Of a stretch of DNA of 64,000 nucleotides, positions 51,076 through 60,262 are shown piece after piece. Source of the stretch: Streptomyces sp. NBC_00490 (lineage in GTDB: Bacteria; Actinomycetota; Actinomycetes; Streptomycetales; Streptomycetaceae); contig NZ_CP107869.1 of NCBI RefSeq assembly GCF_036013645.1, forward strand, positions 8,308,001 to 8,372,000. Reading direction: 5' to 3'. The position numbers were made by a program, and so were the translations under genes. The notes beneath the pieces were generated by a model that ran no database searches, was not told where the DNA came from, and saw only the letters and a list, made by a program, of their open reading frames with translations. Position 1 is the first letter of the stretch, and every line of letters starts with the position of its first letter.

Positions 51076-53733
51076 TCAGAGGACCGTGCAGGACTGGTCA
51101 CCCAGCTTGAACGCCGTCGGTTTCGTGTTCGTCCCCGACCAGCTCCCCGTGAAGCCGAAGCTCACGGAGGAGCCCGCCGCCACGTTCGCGTTCCAGGTGA
51201 CGTTCTTCGCCGTCACCGCCGAACCCGACTGGGTGTACTCGGCGTTCCACAGCTGGCCGACGGTCTGGCCGCCCGGGAAGGTCCAGCCGAGTGACCAGCC
51301 GCTCCAGGCGCTGGAGCCGGTGTTGCTGAGCTGGACGTCCGCCTGGAAACCGCCCGACCACTGGCTCGTGATCTTGTACGTCACCGCGCAGGCACCCGTG
51401 GGCGTCGGCGTGGGGTCGGTGCCGCCACCGCCACCGCCCGCGTCGGAGGAGTCGCCGTAGATGACGCCACGGCCGTTCGTCGACACATAGACCCGGCCGT
51501 ACACCCGCGGGTCACCGGTGATCGCCGCGCCCGTCCAACCCCACTGGTGGGCATCGTCGTTGATACGCGTCCAGGTCGAACCCTGGTTCGTGGAACGGAA
51601 GATGCCGCGCACACCGCCGATCTTCGCGCTGGTGTAGAGGGTCTGGTACGACGCTCCCGTCGCCGCCTTGCCGAAGCCGACGGCGTCGGCCTGCTCGACA
51701 TTGGACAGCTTGGTGAAGGACGTACCGCCGTTCGTCGAGTGCCACAGCCCGTACGCGCCGTCCGTCGCGCCGCCCGCCAGCCACACATCGCCCTTGGTGC
51801 CGGGCAGCGCCTTGAAGCGGACGCTGTCGCCGCTCGGGAGCCCGGTGGCCGCCGAGGCCGTGAAAGTCGCGCCCCCGTCCGAACTGACGTAGAACTTGCC
51901 GGACTTGAAGCCGTAGAAGGTCTTCGCGTCGACCCGGTCGGACTCGACGATCGCCCCGGCCGGGATGCCGCTCGACGCCGCCCAGGACGAGCCGAAGCCC
52001 GTCGCGTACTGCACCCCGGTGCCCTCCGGACTCCACACGAAGCGGCTGCCGTCCGAGGCCGCCGCGACCGTGCCGCCACCGCTGACCCCCGAAGGGTCCG
52101 TCCCGCCGAACCAGTTGGCGCCGTTGTCCGTCGAGAACGCGATGTGCGGACCCGAGTCCAGGTTGCCGGTCCGGACCACCGTGTTCGGGTTCGTCTCGGC
52201 GAAGTCCAGGCTGGTCGTGGTGGTGAAGTTCGGCTGGGTGTACATCATCGCCGGCACCTTGGTGAGGTCCGTGTGCCGGAAACCGCCGATGTCCCCGAGG
52301 GCGCTGAAGAGCTGGGCGCCGCCGGAGGGGGGAGCGGCGAGGTCGTTGACCGCGGTCTCCTCCAGGCCCTGCACCATCGGCTTGATGGTGAACTGGCTGC
52401 CGGAGTCCCAGTTCGTCAGGTTCTCGGTGCCGTAGACCGTCGCGCCCGTCCCGTACATCATCCGGTCGGAGTCGAACGGATCGATCTCCAGCGCCTCCGT
52501 CATCCAGCCGAGCTTCGGCGACTGCTCGGGCGGTGACGGGTTGGCGCCCCAGCTCAGCCAGGGTGAGGAGGACACGTCCATCGTGTAGCGGTTGGAACGG
52601 CTGGGATACGACGTGTAGTCCCAGGCCTTCGTCCAGGTCGCGCCGCTGTCGGTGGAGCGGAAGATCTGGGTGTCCGGCCACCAGGAGCTGTACGCCGTGG
52701 CCATCACCGTGCCCGGATGCTGCCGGTCGACGCTCAGCCCGCTGAAGCCGTAGTACGTGTCGGCCTCGGCGACCGGGCTGATGTCCGTCCACGTACCGGT
52801 CGAGGTCGCGTACCGCAGCAGCCGGCCCTTGCCGCCGTCGTACGGACCGCCCTTGTCGCTGTATGCGATGTACAGATAGCCGTTGGCGGTATCCAGTACG
52901 CCCTTGTGCGCGAGGTACCCCGTCGGCTGCCCGGCCAGCCGCGACCAGCTCGCGCCCCCGTCCGTCGAGCGGTAGACCGCGTTGTCCTTGTCGGCCACCC
53001 CGACGTAGATCGTCTGTGTCGCGCTGCCCGAGGTGCCCGTGCGCTCGTCGAAGGTGACCCAGACGACGCCCTGGTTGTCACTGGCGTAGCCGGAGGTGTC
53101 GCTCGGATCCTGTACGTAATTGCCGACGTTCGGGAAGTTCGCGACCTGCGACCAGGTCACGCCGGAGTCCGTCGACCGCCACAGGCCCTTGCCGCTCGGC
53201 GCGCCCAGGTACAGCACGCTGTTCTTGTTCGGGTCGATCGCCAGCCGCTCGCCCATGCCGCGCCCCGGCATGTTGCCGCCCAGCTTGAACGGCAGATCGG
53301 TCTTCTGCCAGCTCGCGCCCCGGTTGGAGGAGCGCAGGATGGCCCCGTTCCCGGGGTCCCAGCTGTTGGTGTACGTGCCGACCGCCGCGTACACCCGGTC
53401 CGGGTTCACGGAGTCGGAGGCCAGGCTCGCCACGCCCGTGTGCCCCCAGTCGTCCCAGCCGACCGAGTCCAGCAGGGGCGTCCAGGTCTTGCTCGACTGC
53501 ACCCAGCGGTAGGCGCCGCCGATGTCGGTGCGGGCGTAGGCCAGGTTCTTCTCGCTGCGGTTGAAGACGATGCCGGGGACGAATCCGCCGCCGTCGATCC
53601 GGGCGTTCTTCCAGGTGTAGGTGTCGGCGGCGAGGGCCGTTCTCGGACTGTCGGCGGCCAGTGCGGGCGGGGTGCCCGCGAGCAGGCCGGCCGCGAGCGC
53701 GAGCACGGCCGTGAGGATGCGTGTTCTTCGCAC
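51076..53733 (-). CDS. Secreted xyloglucanase (GH74) with C-terminal CBM2
   Basis: 885 aa from a GTG with GGAAAGGAC upstream. Signal peptide (ILTAVLALAAGLLAGTPPALA), then a GH74 tandem seven-bladed propeller with repeated sialidase-type motifs (STDSGVTW, STDGGASW, STNGGTSF). Catalytic Asp candidates are Asp70 (RTDIGGAYRW) and Asp481 (GDIGGFRH). A Gly/Pro/Thr linker leads to a CBM2 (~785-885; GACAVTYKITSQW). It attacks xyloglucan bound to cellulose. A palindrome lies 46 bases upstream. Confidence 0.93.
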   Translation of the reverse strand: MRRTRILTAVLALAAGLLAGTPPALAADSPRTALAADTYTWKNARIDGGGFVPGIVFNRSEKNLAYARTDIGGAYRWVQSSKTWTPLLDSVGWDDWGHTGVASLASDSVNPDRVYAAVGTYTNSWDPGNGAILRSSNRGASWQKTDLPFKLGGNMPGRGMGERLAIDPNKNSVLYLGAPSGKGLWRSTDSGVTWSQVANFPNVGNYVQDPSDTSGYASDNQGVVWVTFDERTGTSGSATQTIYVGVADKDNAVYRSTDGGASWSRLAGQPTGYLAHKGVLDTANGYLYIAYSDKGGPYDGGKGRLLRYATSTGTWTDISPVAEADTYYGFSGLSVDRQHPGTVMATAYSSWWPDTQIFRSTDSGATWTKAWDYTSYPSRSNRYTMDVSSSPWLSWGANPSPPEQSPKLGWMTEALEIDPFDSDRMMYGTGATVYGTENLTNWDSGSQFTIKPMVQGLEETAVNDLAAPPSGGAQLFSALGDIGGFRHTDLTKVPAMMYTQPNFTTTTSLDFAETNPNTVVRTGNLDSGPHIAFSTDNGANWFGGTDPSGVSGGGTVAAASDGSRFVWSPEGTGVQYATGFGSSWAASSGIPAGAIVESDRVDAKTFYGFKSGKFYVSSDGGATFTASAATGLPSGDSVRFKALPGTKGDVWLAGGATDGAYGLWHSTNGGTSFTKLSNVEQADAVGFGKAATGASYQTLYTSAKIGGVRGIFRSTNQGSTWTRINDDAHQWGWTGAAITGDPRVYGRVYVSTNGRGVIYGDSSDAGGGGGGTDPTPTPTGACAVTYKITSQWSGGFQADVQLSNTGSSAWSGWSLGWTFPGGQTVGQLWNAEYTQSGSAVTAKNVTWNANVAAGSSVSFGFTGSWSGTNTKPTAFKLGDQSCTVL

Positions 53734-53779
53734 GGGGGTCCTTTCCGGGACGTGGGGGGAGGAGGGGAAAGTGCGAATG

Positions 53780-53791
53780 GCAAGCGCTTGC
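53780..53791. promoter_or_regulatory. LacI-type palindrome upstream of the GH74 gene
   Basis: GCAAGCGCTTGC, a perfect 12-bp palindrome with a central CG, the usual form for LacI/GalR-family operators. It differs from the CebR type seen at the GH48 gene, so a different repressor may act here. Confidence 0.5.
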
Positions 53792-53922
53792 TACGGGGTT
53801 CGAGACGTGCCGGGCGACCCCCAGTGCGGGAGGGGGCCGCCCGGCCGGTCGGCCTCGCCGTCAGGTGACGAGACCACGTACGCGGAGCTCTGGAGCGGTT
53901 CCTCGGAAAGAACGGTGCCGGA

Positions 53923-53946
53923 CCCGCGCCCCGAGAGGGGCGCGGG
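53923..53946 (-). terminator. Hairpin downstream of the GH48 gene
   Basis: A perfect 10-bp stem CCCGCGCCCC / GGGGCGCGGG with a GAGA loop. It lies ~70 bases after the GH48 stop on the minus strand and before the GH74 promoter. Confidence 0.65.
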
Positions 53947-53977
53947 GAACTGCGCGACCAGCCACAACGGACCCGCA
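53937..53977 (+). repeat. Streptomyces intergenic GGGGCGCGGGGAACTGCGCGACCAGCC-type repeat
   Basis: Runs from GGGGCGCGGGG to GGACCCGCAG and shares its stem with the hairpin at 53923-53946. It is a member of a repeat common between Streptomyces genes; a diverged copy is at 32346-32410 (15 of the 20 bases after GCGCGA match). Confidence 0.6.
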
Positions 53978-54015
53978 GTCAAAGGCTGCTCAACCCGCGG
54001 AGCGCTCGGCGGGGG

Positions 54016-56931
54016 CTATTCGAGAAGCTCCGCGTACGAACCCATGGCCAGGGCGATGTCCGCCTGGGCCCAGAACCGGTGGTACGTGAACGACGGCACC
54101 GCGCCGCCCGCGAGATACGCCTCGATCTTCGACCAGGCCGGATCGTCCTCGTAGAACGACCGGATCGAGTCGAAGGTCGACGACGAGTTGATCGCGTCGC
54201 CGTTCGGCATGGTGCCGGTCCAGCCGCTCGGGATGGAGACGCTGTCGTCGAACCGGTTGTAGTCGGCCCGGTTCTCCGGCACCGCGATGCCCAGGGCGTC
54301 CTGGTGGTTGTCCCACATGCCGTCCAGGAGTGCCTTGGCCGTCGTCGCGGCGGCCGTGTCACCGGAGCGGTCCGCGTAGTACGTCAGAGTCTTGGCGTAC
54401 GCGGCGGCCACACCGACGTCGTTGGTGTAGTCGGCGACGGTGACGTGAAGTCCGCTGTTGGAACCGGGACTTGACGCGTTCCAGGTGTCGGGCTGGCCCG
54501 ACCACTGGAGGGTCGACGGGATCTGGTAGGTGCCGTCGGGGTTGATGGTGGTGTGGTCCAGTGCCCAGTCCACCCACTTGTCGAGGACGGTCTTCGCGGC
54601 CGCGTTCCCCGTCTGCTGGTAGTACTCGGCCACCCGCTCCATCGACCACGCCTGGAAGCCGAACCACTGGTTGGACGGCGGGTCGTGGTAGACGGGCTGC
54701 TGGTCGTAGTACATGCCGTAGAAGGTGGACTTGCCGGCCGGCGGAGTCGCGTAACGGCCCGCCCAGCTGTTGGTCGCACCGCCCGCGATGGCGCCCTCGT
54801 TGGACTGGAGCCAGCGGTAGAACTCGATCTGCCGGGTCAGCGAGGTGCCCCAATCGGCGGCACCCGTGCTCGACTTGGGCTTCAGGTCGGCGTAGGCGCT
54901 CAGCGCGTACGCGGCCATCGGGTTCTGGTAGCCGCCGTGCGCATGGCTGGAGCCGATGCGCCAGGCCCAGCCCGCCGAGGTGTCGGTGGCGCCGCCCCAG
55001 GCGTAGTACCAGGACATCAGGTACATCGAGGCGTCCTTGCCGGTCCCGGCCGCACAGGTGGTCGGACCGACGCAGTTGCCGATCTTCTTGAAGTACTTGT
55101 CGTACATCGAGTAGCGCAGGTAGTCGCCCATCTTCGCGGCCTTGGCGACGGTCGCGGAGATCTGGCTGCCCTTGCCCTGGGCGTCGGCCCACTTGTCGGC
55201 CCAGTACGCGGCCTGCACCGCACGCGCGTCGGCGTCCGGGGCGTTGGTGAACTTCCACTGCTTGGCGTAGGAGGCGTCACCGGTGAAGAGGTCCAGGTAC
55301 CCGTTCTTGCCGCCGTACTTGAAGGCGTCGCAGGTCGGCTGCGGCACCGTCTCCCACACCGACTCCTGCGCACCGCGCTGGAAGGTGTTGATGTACGACG
55401 GGCCGGTGTCCGTCGGACCCGCCTCGCACTTGCCGGGCGCGTTGCCGTAGCCGTAGACGTTGTCGACGTCCTGCAACCAGTGCATGCCGTAGACATCGTC
55501 CGTACCGTAGGCGCTCTTCAGTTCACCGGCGATCGGGTCCGAACCGACCGGCACCCCGGTGTCCAGCTTCGCCGGATACTCGTTGGGCGTGTCCAGCTCG
55601 GGCGCGTAGGTCGCCGGCTTCGAGGCGTTGTAGAAGGAGTTGGTCGGCTGGTCGGCGTGCGTGGGGATCATGTACTTCTCCATGATGTCCCAGGCACCGT
55701 TGAACTTGGTCCAGTCGCCGGTCACCTTGCCGTACATGGCCTGCAGCCAGAGCAGGTAGCTGTACGCCTCGGACGTGGTCTCGTGACCGTGGTCCGGCGC
55801 CTCGACGATCAGCGTCTCCACCGAGTGATAGGGGATGCCCTCGGGTGAGAAGTAGCCGTTCGCCGGGTTGGTGATCTTGCCGTACAGCTCCAGGAAACGG
55901 GCGTTGTACTCGCCCGCCGCCTCGATCTGCGTGACCGTCACCGACGCCTTGGCGTGCCCGGTCGCCGTCGACTCGAAGGTCGCGGCTCCGGTGCCGGAGG
56001 AGCCGGCCGTGATGGTCACGTTCTGGGCGGTGTTCCAGTTCGACGGGGTGAAGGTCAGGGAAGCCCCGCCGGTCACGGACAGGCCCGAGTTGCCACTGGC
56101 GCGGGCGGTCGTCACCGTCACGTTCGCGGACGGCTGCGTCGACAGCTTCACCCCGAACGTGCCCGTCTTGCCCTGCTGCACGGCGAGTTGGGTCGCCGAG
56201 GCCACGATGGCGGGGCCCGAGACGACCGTGATGCCGACCGGTGTGGACTCCGCCGACGCGCCCGTGCTGTCGTACGCCTTCGCCAGCAGCGAATGACTGC
56301 CCACGGTCAAGCTGGAGGCCGAGAGCGAGTACGGCGATGTCGTGTCGGTGCCGAGCAGCGTGGTGTTGTCGTAGAACTCCACCTTGCTGATCGTCGCGCC
56401 GTCGGCGGCCGCGGCGGTCGCCGCGAGCGGGACGGCGTTGCCCTGCGTGTAGACGGCGCCCGCTGCCGGGCTGGTCAGCACGGTGATCGGCGGCTGGTGC
56501 GCGCCGGTGCAGGTGGTGCCGTTGATCGCGAAGGACGTCGGGGCGGCGTTGGTGCCGCTGTAGGTGAACTGCGCGCCGGTGGAGACCGCGGCGCCGGCCG
56601 CGATGTTCCCGTTGTAGCTCGCGCTGTTCACCGTGACCGTCTGGCCGGACTGGGACCAGGTGCCGTTCCAGCCGTTCGACAGCTTCTGGTTGCCGGTGTA
56701 GGCATACGTCAGCGTCCAGCCGCTGATGGCGTCCGTACCGCGGTTCGTGATCGTCACGTCCGTGGTGAAGCCGGAGCCCCAGTCATTCGTTTTGTAGTCG
56801 ACGCTGCACTGAACTGCCGCTGCTTGTGCGGGAGTTGAAGCCACACTCAGCATGGCGAACGGCAGAGCCAGGGCGGCCGTGACAGCCGTCCATAAGCGCC
56901 GGACAGTCCGGCGTCTCCTTCTCGGTGCCAT
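54016..56931 (-). CDS. Secreted GH48 cellulase with N-terminal CBM2
   Basis: 971 aa with AAGGAGG upstream. Signal peptide with an RRRRR start (cleavage near residue 38), a CBM2 at ~40-142 ([14 protein letters not shown]), an Ig-like domain ~148-237, a second beta-sandwich ~240-336, then GH48 from ~342 to the end. The catalytic acid Glu is likely Glu388 in [12 protein letters not shown]48 enzymes are processive exocellulases that act from the reducing end. A CebR-type operator lies just upstream of the start, at 56978-56991. Confidence 0.93.
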   Translation of the reverse strand: MAPRRRRRTVRRLWTAVTAALALPFAMLSVASTPAQAAAVQCSVDYKTNDWGSGFTTDVTITNRGTDAISGWTLTYAYTGNQKLSNGWNGTWSQSGQTVTVNSASYNGNIAAGAAVSTGAQFTYSGTNAAPTSFAINGTTCTGAHQPPITVLTSPAAGAVYTQGNAVPLAATAAAADGATISKVEFYDNTTLLGTDTTSPYSLSASSLTVGSHSLLAKAYDSTGASAESTPVGITVVSGPAIVASATQLAVQQGKTGTFGVKLSTQPSANVTVTTARASGNSGLSVTGGASLTFTPSNWNTAQNVTITAGSSGTGAATFESTATGHAKASVTVTQIEAAGEYNARFLELYGKITNPANGYFSPEGIPYHSVETLIVEAPDHGHETTSEAYSYLLWLQAMYGKVTGDWTKFNGAWDIMEKYMIPTHADQPTNSFYNASKPATYAPELDTPNEYPAKLDTGVPVGSDPIAGELKSAYGTDDVYGMHWLQDVDNVYGYGNAPGKCEAGPTDTGPSYINTFQRGAQESVWETVPQPTCDAFKYGGKNGYLDLFTGDASYAKQWKFTNAPDADARAVQAAYWADKWADAQGKGSQISATVAKAAKMGDYLRYSMYDKYFKKIGNCVGPTTCAAGTGKDASMYLMSWYYAWGGATDTSAGWAWRIGSSHAHGGYQNPMAAYALSAYADLKPKSSTGAADWGTSLTRQIEFYRWLQSNEGAIAGGATNSWAGRYATPPAGKSTFYGMYYDQQPVYHDPPSNQWFGFQAWSMERVAEYYQQTGNAAAKTVLDKWVDWALDHTTINPDGTYQIPSTLQWSGQPDTWNASSPGSNSGLHVTVADYTNDVGVAAAYAKTLTYYADRSGDTAAATTAKALLDGMWDNHQDALGIAVPENRADYNRFDDSVSIPSGWTGTMPNGDAINSSSTFDSIRSFYEDDPAWSKIEAYLAGGAVPSFTYHRFWAQADIALAMGSYAELLE

Positions 56932-56977
56932 GTGCTGGTTCCTCCTTGCGGCTCGGAGAAGTCAAGGCTTGAACCAG

Positions 56978-56991
56978 TGGGAGCGCTCCCA
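56978..56991. promoter_or_regulatory. CebR operator (TGGGAGCGCTCCCA)
   Basis: A perfect 14-bp palindrome identical to the CebR/CelR consensus. It lies 47 bases upstream of the GH48 ATG and abuts its promoter. Cellobiose releases this repressor in other actinobacteria. Confidence 0.85.
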
Positions 56992-57019
56992 TAGTGAGGA
57001 TGAGGGTGTGAGGGGTCAA
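56991..57019 (-). promoter_or_regulatory. Candidate GH48 promoter
   Basis: On the minus strand TTGACC (57019-57014), 17 bases, CACTAT (56996-56991). The CebR site starts at the last base of the -10 box, so repressor would cover the initiation region. Confidence 0.45.
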
Positions 57020-57121
57020 GATGCTTGAAGAGTCGAAAAGATTCGATGAATGTGGTTGAGGAAAAGTCAAGTGACTCCTCTGTTCTTTGCCGTCACTTGG
57101 CGCTAACTTCGGTGACACCAG

Positions 57122-57135
57122 TGGGAGCGGTTCCA
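57122..57135. promoter_or_regulatory. Degenerate CebR-type operator
   Basis: TGGGAGCGGTTCCA matches 12 of 14 bases of TGGGAGCGCTCCCA. It lies 48 bases before the start of the GH5 pseudogene, in the direction of the GH5-GH6 genes. Confidence 0.7.
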
Positions 57136-57182
57136 TCAGTCGACGCGTCGGTCACGGCGCGCTGATCTGCAAGGAGTCGCTC

Positions 57183-58290
57183 ATGCGACACCCCCCGCGT
57201 TCAGTACTTTTAGCCGTCGCCGGCGCCGTGGCCCTTCTCGGGTCGGTGTCGGTGCCGTGACGATCACCAACAACACCGCCGCCGTGAGCAGTTGGAGTCT
57301 CACCTTCGACTTCGCGGGCGGGCAGAAGCTGAGCCAGGGCTGGAACGCCGAATGGTCCCGGTCCGGTACCACGGTGACGGCGGCCGACCAGAGCTGCAAC
57401 GGCGCGCTCGCCACCGGCGCGAGCGTCAGCGCCGGCTTCCTCTGCTCCCGGTCGGGGAGCAACCCGTCACCGACCTCGTTCACGCTCAACGGTACGACCT
57501 GCAACGTCGACGCGGACCCCTCGCCCGCGCCGACACCCACCGGTCCACCGGACACCGGTGACGGAACACCGCCGGCCCTCAGTGTCTCGGGGAACAAGCT
57601 CGTGGACGCCGACGGCATGGCCCGTCCAACATCAAGGCGGAGTACGCCGGTTCGCACTACATCGACGCCGTCAAGGACCTGGTGGCGAAGGTGAAGGCGA
57701 ACGGCATGACGCCGATGCTCGAACTGCACTGGACCCACGGCCAGTACACGGGCAACTCGGCGGGCTGCTCCGACGTGCACGCCACCTGCCAGAAACCGAT
57801 GCCCGGCATGCAGTACACCCCGTCCTTCCGGACGTCGGTGGCCTGCACCTTCAAAGACGATCCGACCGTCGTCCTCGACCTGTTCAACGAGCCCTACCCG
57901 GACCGCGCCACCTGCCCCGGCATCGCCTACTCGAACGACGTCAGCCAATGGCTGACGCACAAGCCCGACGATCCGAAGAACGATCTCGCGGCCGCCTGGC
58001 ACGTCTACAACTTCAACACCTGCGCGAACGAGAGCTGCTGGAACTCCCAGCTCGCCCCGGTGGCGGCCCACGTGCCGCTGGTCGCCGGGGAGATCGGCGA
58101 GAACACCTGCGGTCACTCCTTCATCGACCAGGTCATGAAGTGGTTCGACGACCGTGGCCTGTCCTACCTGGGCTGGACCTGGAACACATGGAGCTGCACC
58201 TCGGGTCCCGCTCTGATCTCCGGTTACGACGGTACGCCGACGGCGTACGGCATCGGGCTGCGCGACCACCTGCGTTCGCTCGACGGATAA
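57183..58290 (+). pseudogene. Broken CBM2-GH5 endoglucanase gene
   Basis: A signal-peptide start (ATG at 57183) meets a stop at 57258. From 57257 a shifted frame encodes the rest of a CBM2 (TITNNTAAVSSWSLTFDF ...), with Trp-to-Cys (57395) and Gly-to-Cys (57443) changes. Near 57624 the GH5 domain continues in another frame (SNIKAEYAGSHYIDAV). Further in-frame losses lie near 57912 and 57924 (RAT|CPGI|AYSND). GH5 residues NEP and the GEIGENTC nucleophile region remain. I compare with remembered Streptomyces GH5 proteins, which are far longer in between. Confidence 0.85.
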
Positions 58291-58347
58291 CCGCTCACGC
58301 ACCACCGAAATCCGAGAACCTCGCGACGGAGAAGGAAACCCGCACTC

Positions 58348-60069
58348 ATGAGTCGTACCAGAACTGCGCTGCTCGCAGCCATGGCCCTGGTCGCCGGGGC
58401 CTCCGGGACGGCGCTCGCCGTCAATCCGGCGGACGTCGGCGCGGCCGCCGTCCCCTGCACCGTGGACTACAAGATCCAGAACCAGTGGGGCACCGGCTTC
58501 ACCGCCGCCGTGACCATCACCAACAACGGTGCCGCCAAGAGCAGTTGGGCGGTCAAGTGGGCGTACGCCGGTAACCAGCAGGTCACCAGCGGCTGGAACG
58601 CCAAGATCACCCAGAGCGGCACCGCCGTGACCGCCGCCAACGAGTCCTACAACGGCACACTCGCCACCGGCGGTTCGACCAGCTTCGGCTTCCAGGGCAG
58701 CTACAGCGGCACCAACGCGATCCCGGCCACCTTCACCCTCGACGGAGTGACCTGCAACGTCGACGGTGGCGGCGGTCCGACCGACCCGACGGACCCGCCG
58801 GACCCCGGGACCGGAACCCGCGTCGACAACCCGTACAGCGGCGCCAAGGTGTACGTGAACCCGGAGTGGTCCGCGAAGGCCGCCGCCGAGCCGGGCGGCA
58901 GCCGTATCTCCAACCAGCCCACCGGTGTGTGGCTGGACCGGACCGCCGCCATCAACGGCGTGAACGGCGGCATGGGTCTGCGCGACCACCTCGACGCGGC
59001 GCTCGCCCAGAAGGGCTCCGGCGAACTCGTCGTCCAGCTGGTGATCTACAACCTGCCCGGCCGCGACTGCTCGGCCCTCGCCTCCAACGGCGAGCTCGGC
59101 CCGACGGAGATCGACAAGTACAAGACGCAGTACATCGACCCGATCAAGACGATCCTCGCCGACTCCAAGTACGCCGGACTGCGGATCGTCACCACCATCG
59201 AGATCGACTCGCTGCCCAACCTCGTCACCAACACCGGCAGCCGTCCCACCGCCACCCCGCAGTGCGACGTGATGAAGGCCAACGGCAACTACCAGAAGGG
59301 CGTCGGCTACGCCCTCAACAAGCTCGGTGACGTCCCCAACGTCTACAACTACATCGACGCCGGCCACCACGGCTGGCTCGGCTGGGACGACAACTTCGCA
59401 CCCAGCGCGGCCATCATCAAGGAGGCGGCGACCACCGAAGGCGCCACCGTCAACGACGTGCACGGCTTCATCACCAACACGGCCAACTACAGCGCCCTGA
59501 AGGAGAACAACTTCACCATCAACGACAACGTGGCCGGCAAGTCGGTCCGTGAGTCCAAGTGGGTCGACTGGAACCGGTACGTCGACGAGCTGTCGTTCGC
59601 CCAGACGTTCCGCAACCAGCTGGTCACCGCCGGCTTCAACTCCGGTGTCGGCATGCTGATCGACACCTCCCGCAACGGCTGGGGCGGCAGTGCCCGGCCC
59701 GCGGGACCGGGAGCGATGACGGACGTGGACACCTATGTCAACGGCGGCCGCTACGACCGTCGTATCCACGTCGGCAACTGGTGCAACCAGTCCGGAGCCG
59801 GCCTCGGCGAGCGCCCGCAGGCCAGCCCGGCCGCCGGGATCGACGCCTACGTGTGGATCAAGCCCCCGGGTGAGTCCGACGGTTCGAGCTCTGCCATTCC
59901 CAACGACGAGGGCAAGGGCTTCGACCGGATGTGCGACCCGACCTACACGGGCAACCCGCGCAACGGCAACAGCATGTCCGGCGCCCTGCCGAACGCGCCG
60001 CTGTCCGGACACTGGTTCTCGGCGCAGTTCCAGCAGCTGATGACGAACGCGTACCCGCCGCTGTCGTAA
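58348..60069 (+). CDS. Secreted cellobiohydrolase (GH6) with N-terminal CBM2
   Basis: 573 aa with GGAGAAGGAAA upstream. Signal peptide (cleavage near residue 34), CBM2 ~36-138 (CTVDYKIQNQWGTGF), a Gly/Asp/Pro linker, then GH6 from ~160. Conserved Asp240 (GRDCSALASNGE) and Asp287 (EIDSLPNL, the probable acid) are present, with the loop marks YIDAGHHGWLGW. GH6 exoenzymes work from the non-reducing end, opposite to GH48, so the two act together. It may share the transcript that starts ahead of the GH5 remnant. Confidence 0.93.
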   Translation: MSRTRTALLAAMALVAGASGTALAVNPADVGAAAVPCTVDYKIQNQWGTGFTAAVTITNNGAAKSSWAVKWAYAGNQQVTSGWNAKITQSGTAVTAANESYNGTLATGGSTSFGFQGSYSGTNAIPATFTLDGVTCNVDGGGGPTDPTDPPDPGTGTRVDNPYSGAKVYVNPEWSAKAAAEPGGSRISNQPTGVWLDRTAAINGVNGGMGLRDHLDAALAQKGSGELVVQLVIYNLPGRDCSALASNGELGPTEIDKYKTQYIDPIKTILADSKYAGLRIVTTIEIDSLPNLVTNTGSRPTATPQCDVMKANGNYQKGVGYALNKLGDVPNVYNYIDAGHHGWLGWDDNFAPSAAIIKEAATTEGATVNDVHGFITNTANYSALKENNFTINDNVAGKSVRESKWVDWNRYVDELSFAQTFRNQLVTAGFNSGVGMLIDTSRNGWGGSARPAGPGAMTDVDTYVNGGRYDRRIHVGNWCNQSGAGLGERPQASPAAGIDAYVWIKPPGESDGSSSAIPNDEGKGFDRMCDPTYTGNPRNGNSMSGALPNAPLSGHWFSAQFQQLMTNAYPPLS

Positions 60070-60117
60070 CACCGTGAACGCGGCCGCGGGACCGTCACGG
60101 CCGGTCGCGCAGGTCCT

Positions 60118-60139
60118 CCGCGCCCCTTCGGGGGCGCGG
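60118..60139 (+). terminator. Terminator hairpin after the GH6 gene
   Basis: CCGCGCCCC-TTCG-GGGGCGCGG, a 9-bp stem with a stable TTCG tetraloop, 49 bases after the stop. Confidence 0.75.
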
Positions 60140-60262
60140 GGGACCGCCGGGTACGTCAGGGGATGGCGGACGCCCCCATTTTTTGCCGCCTCGGCAACAG
60201 TGGTGGCCTCCCCACGGTGCGTCGGCGCACGCTGGCCGCAACCGGACGAGAGGCTGACCCCC

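Noticed and set aside
48069..51101. A 1010-codon minus-strand frame opposite the WYL regulator and PL11 gene
   Set aside because: Same antisense pattern; the plus-strand proteins have clear domains, signal peptides and ribosome sites.
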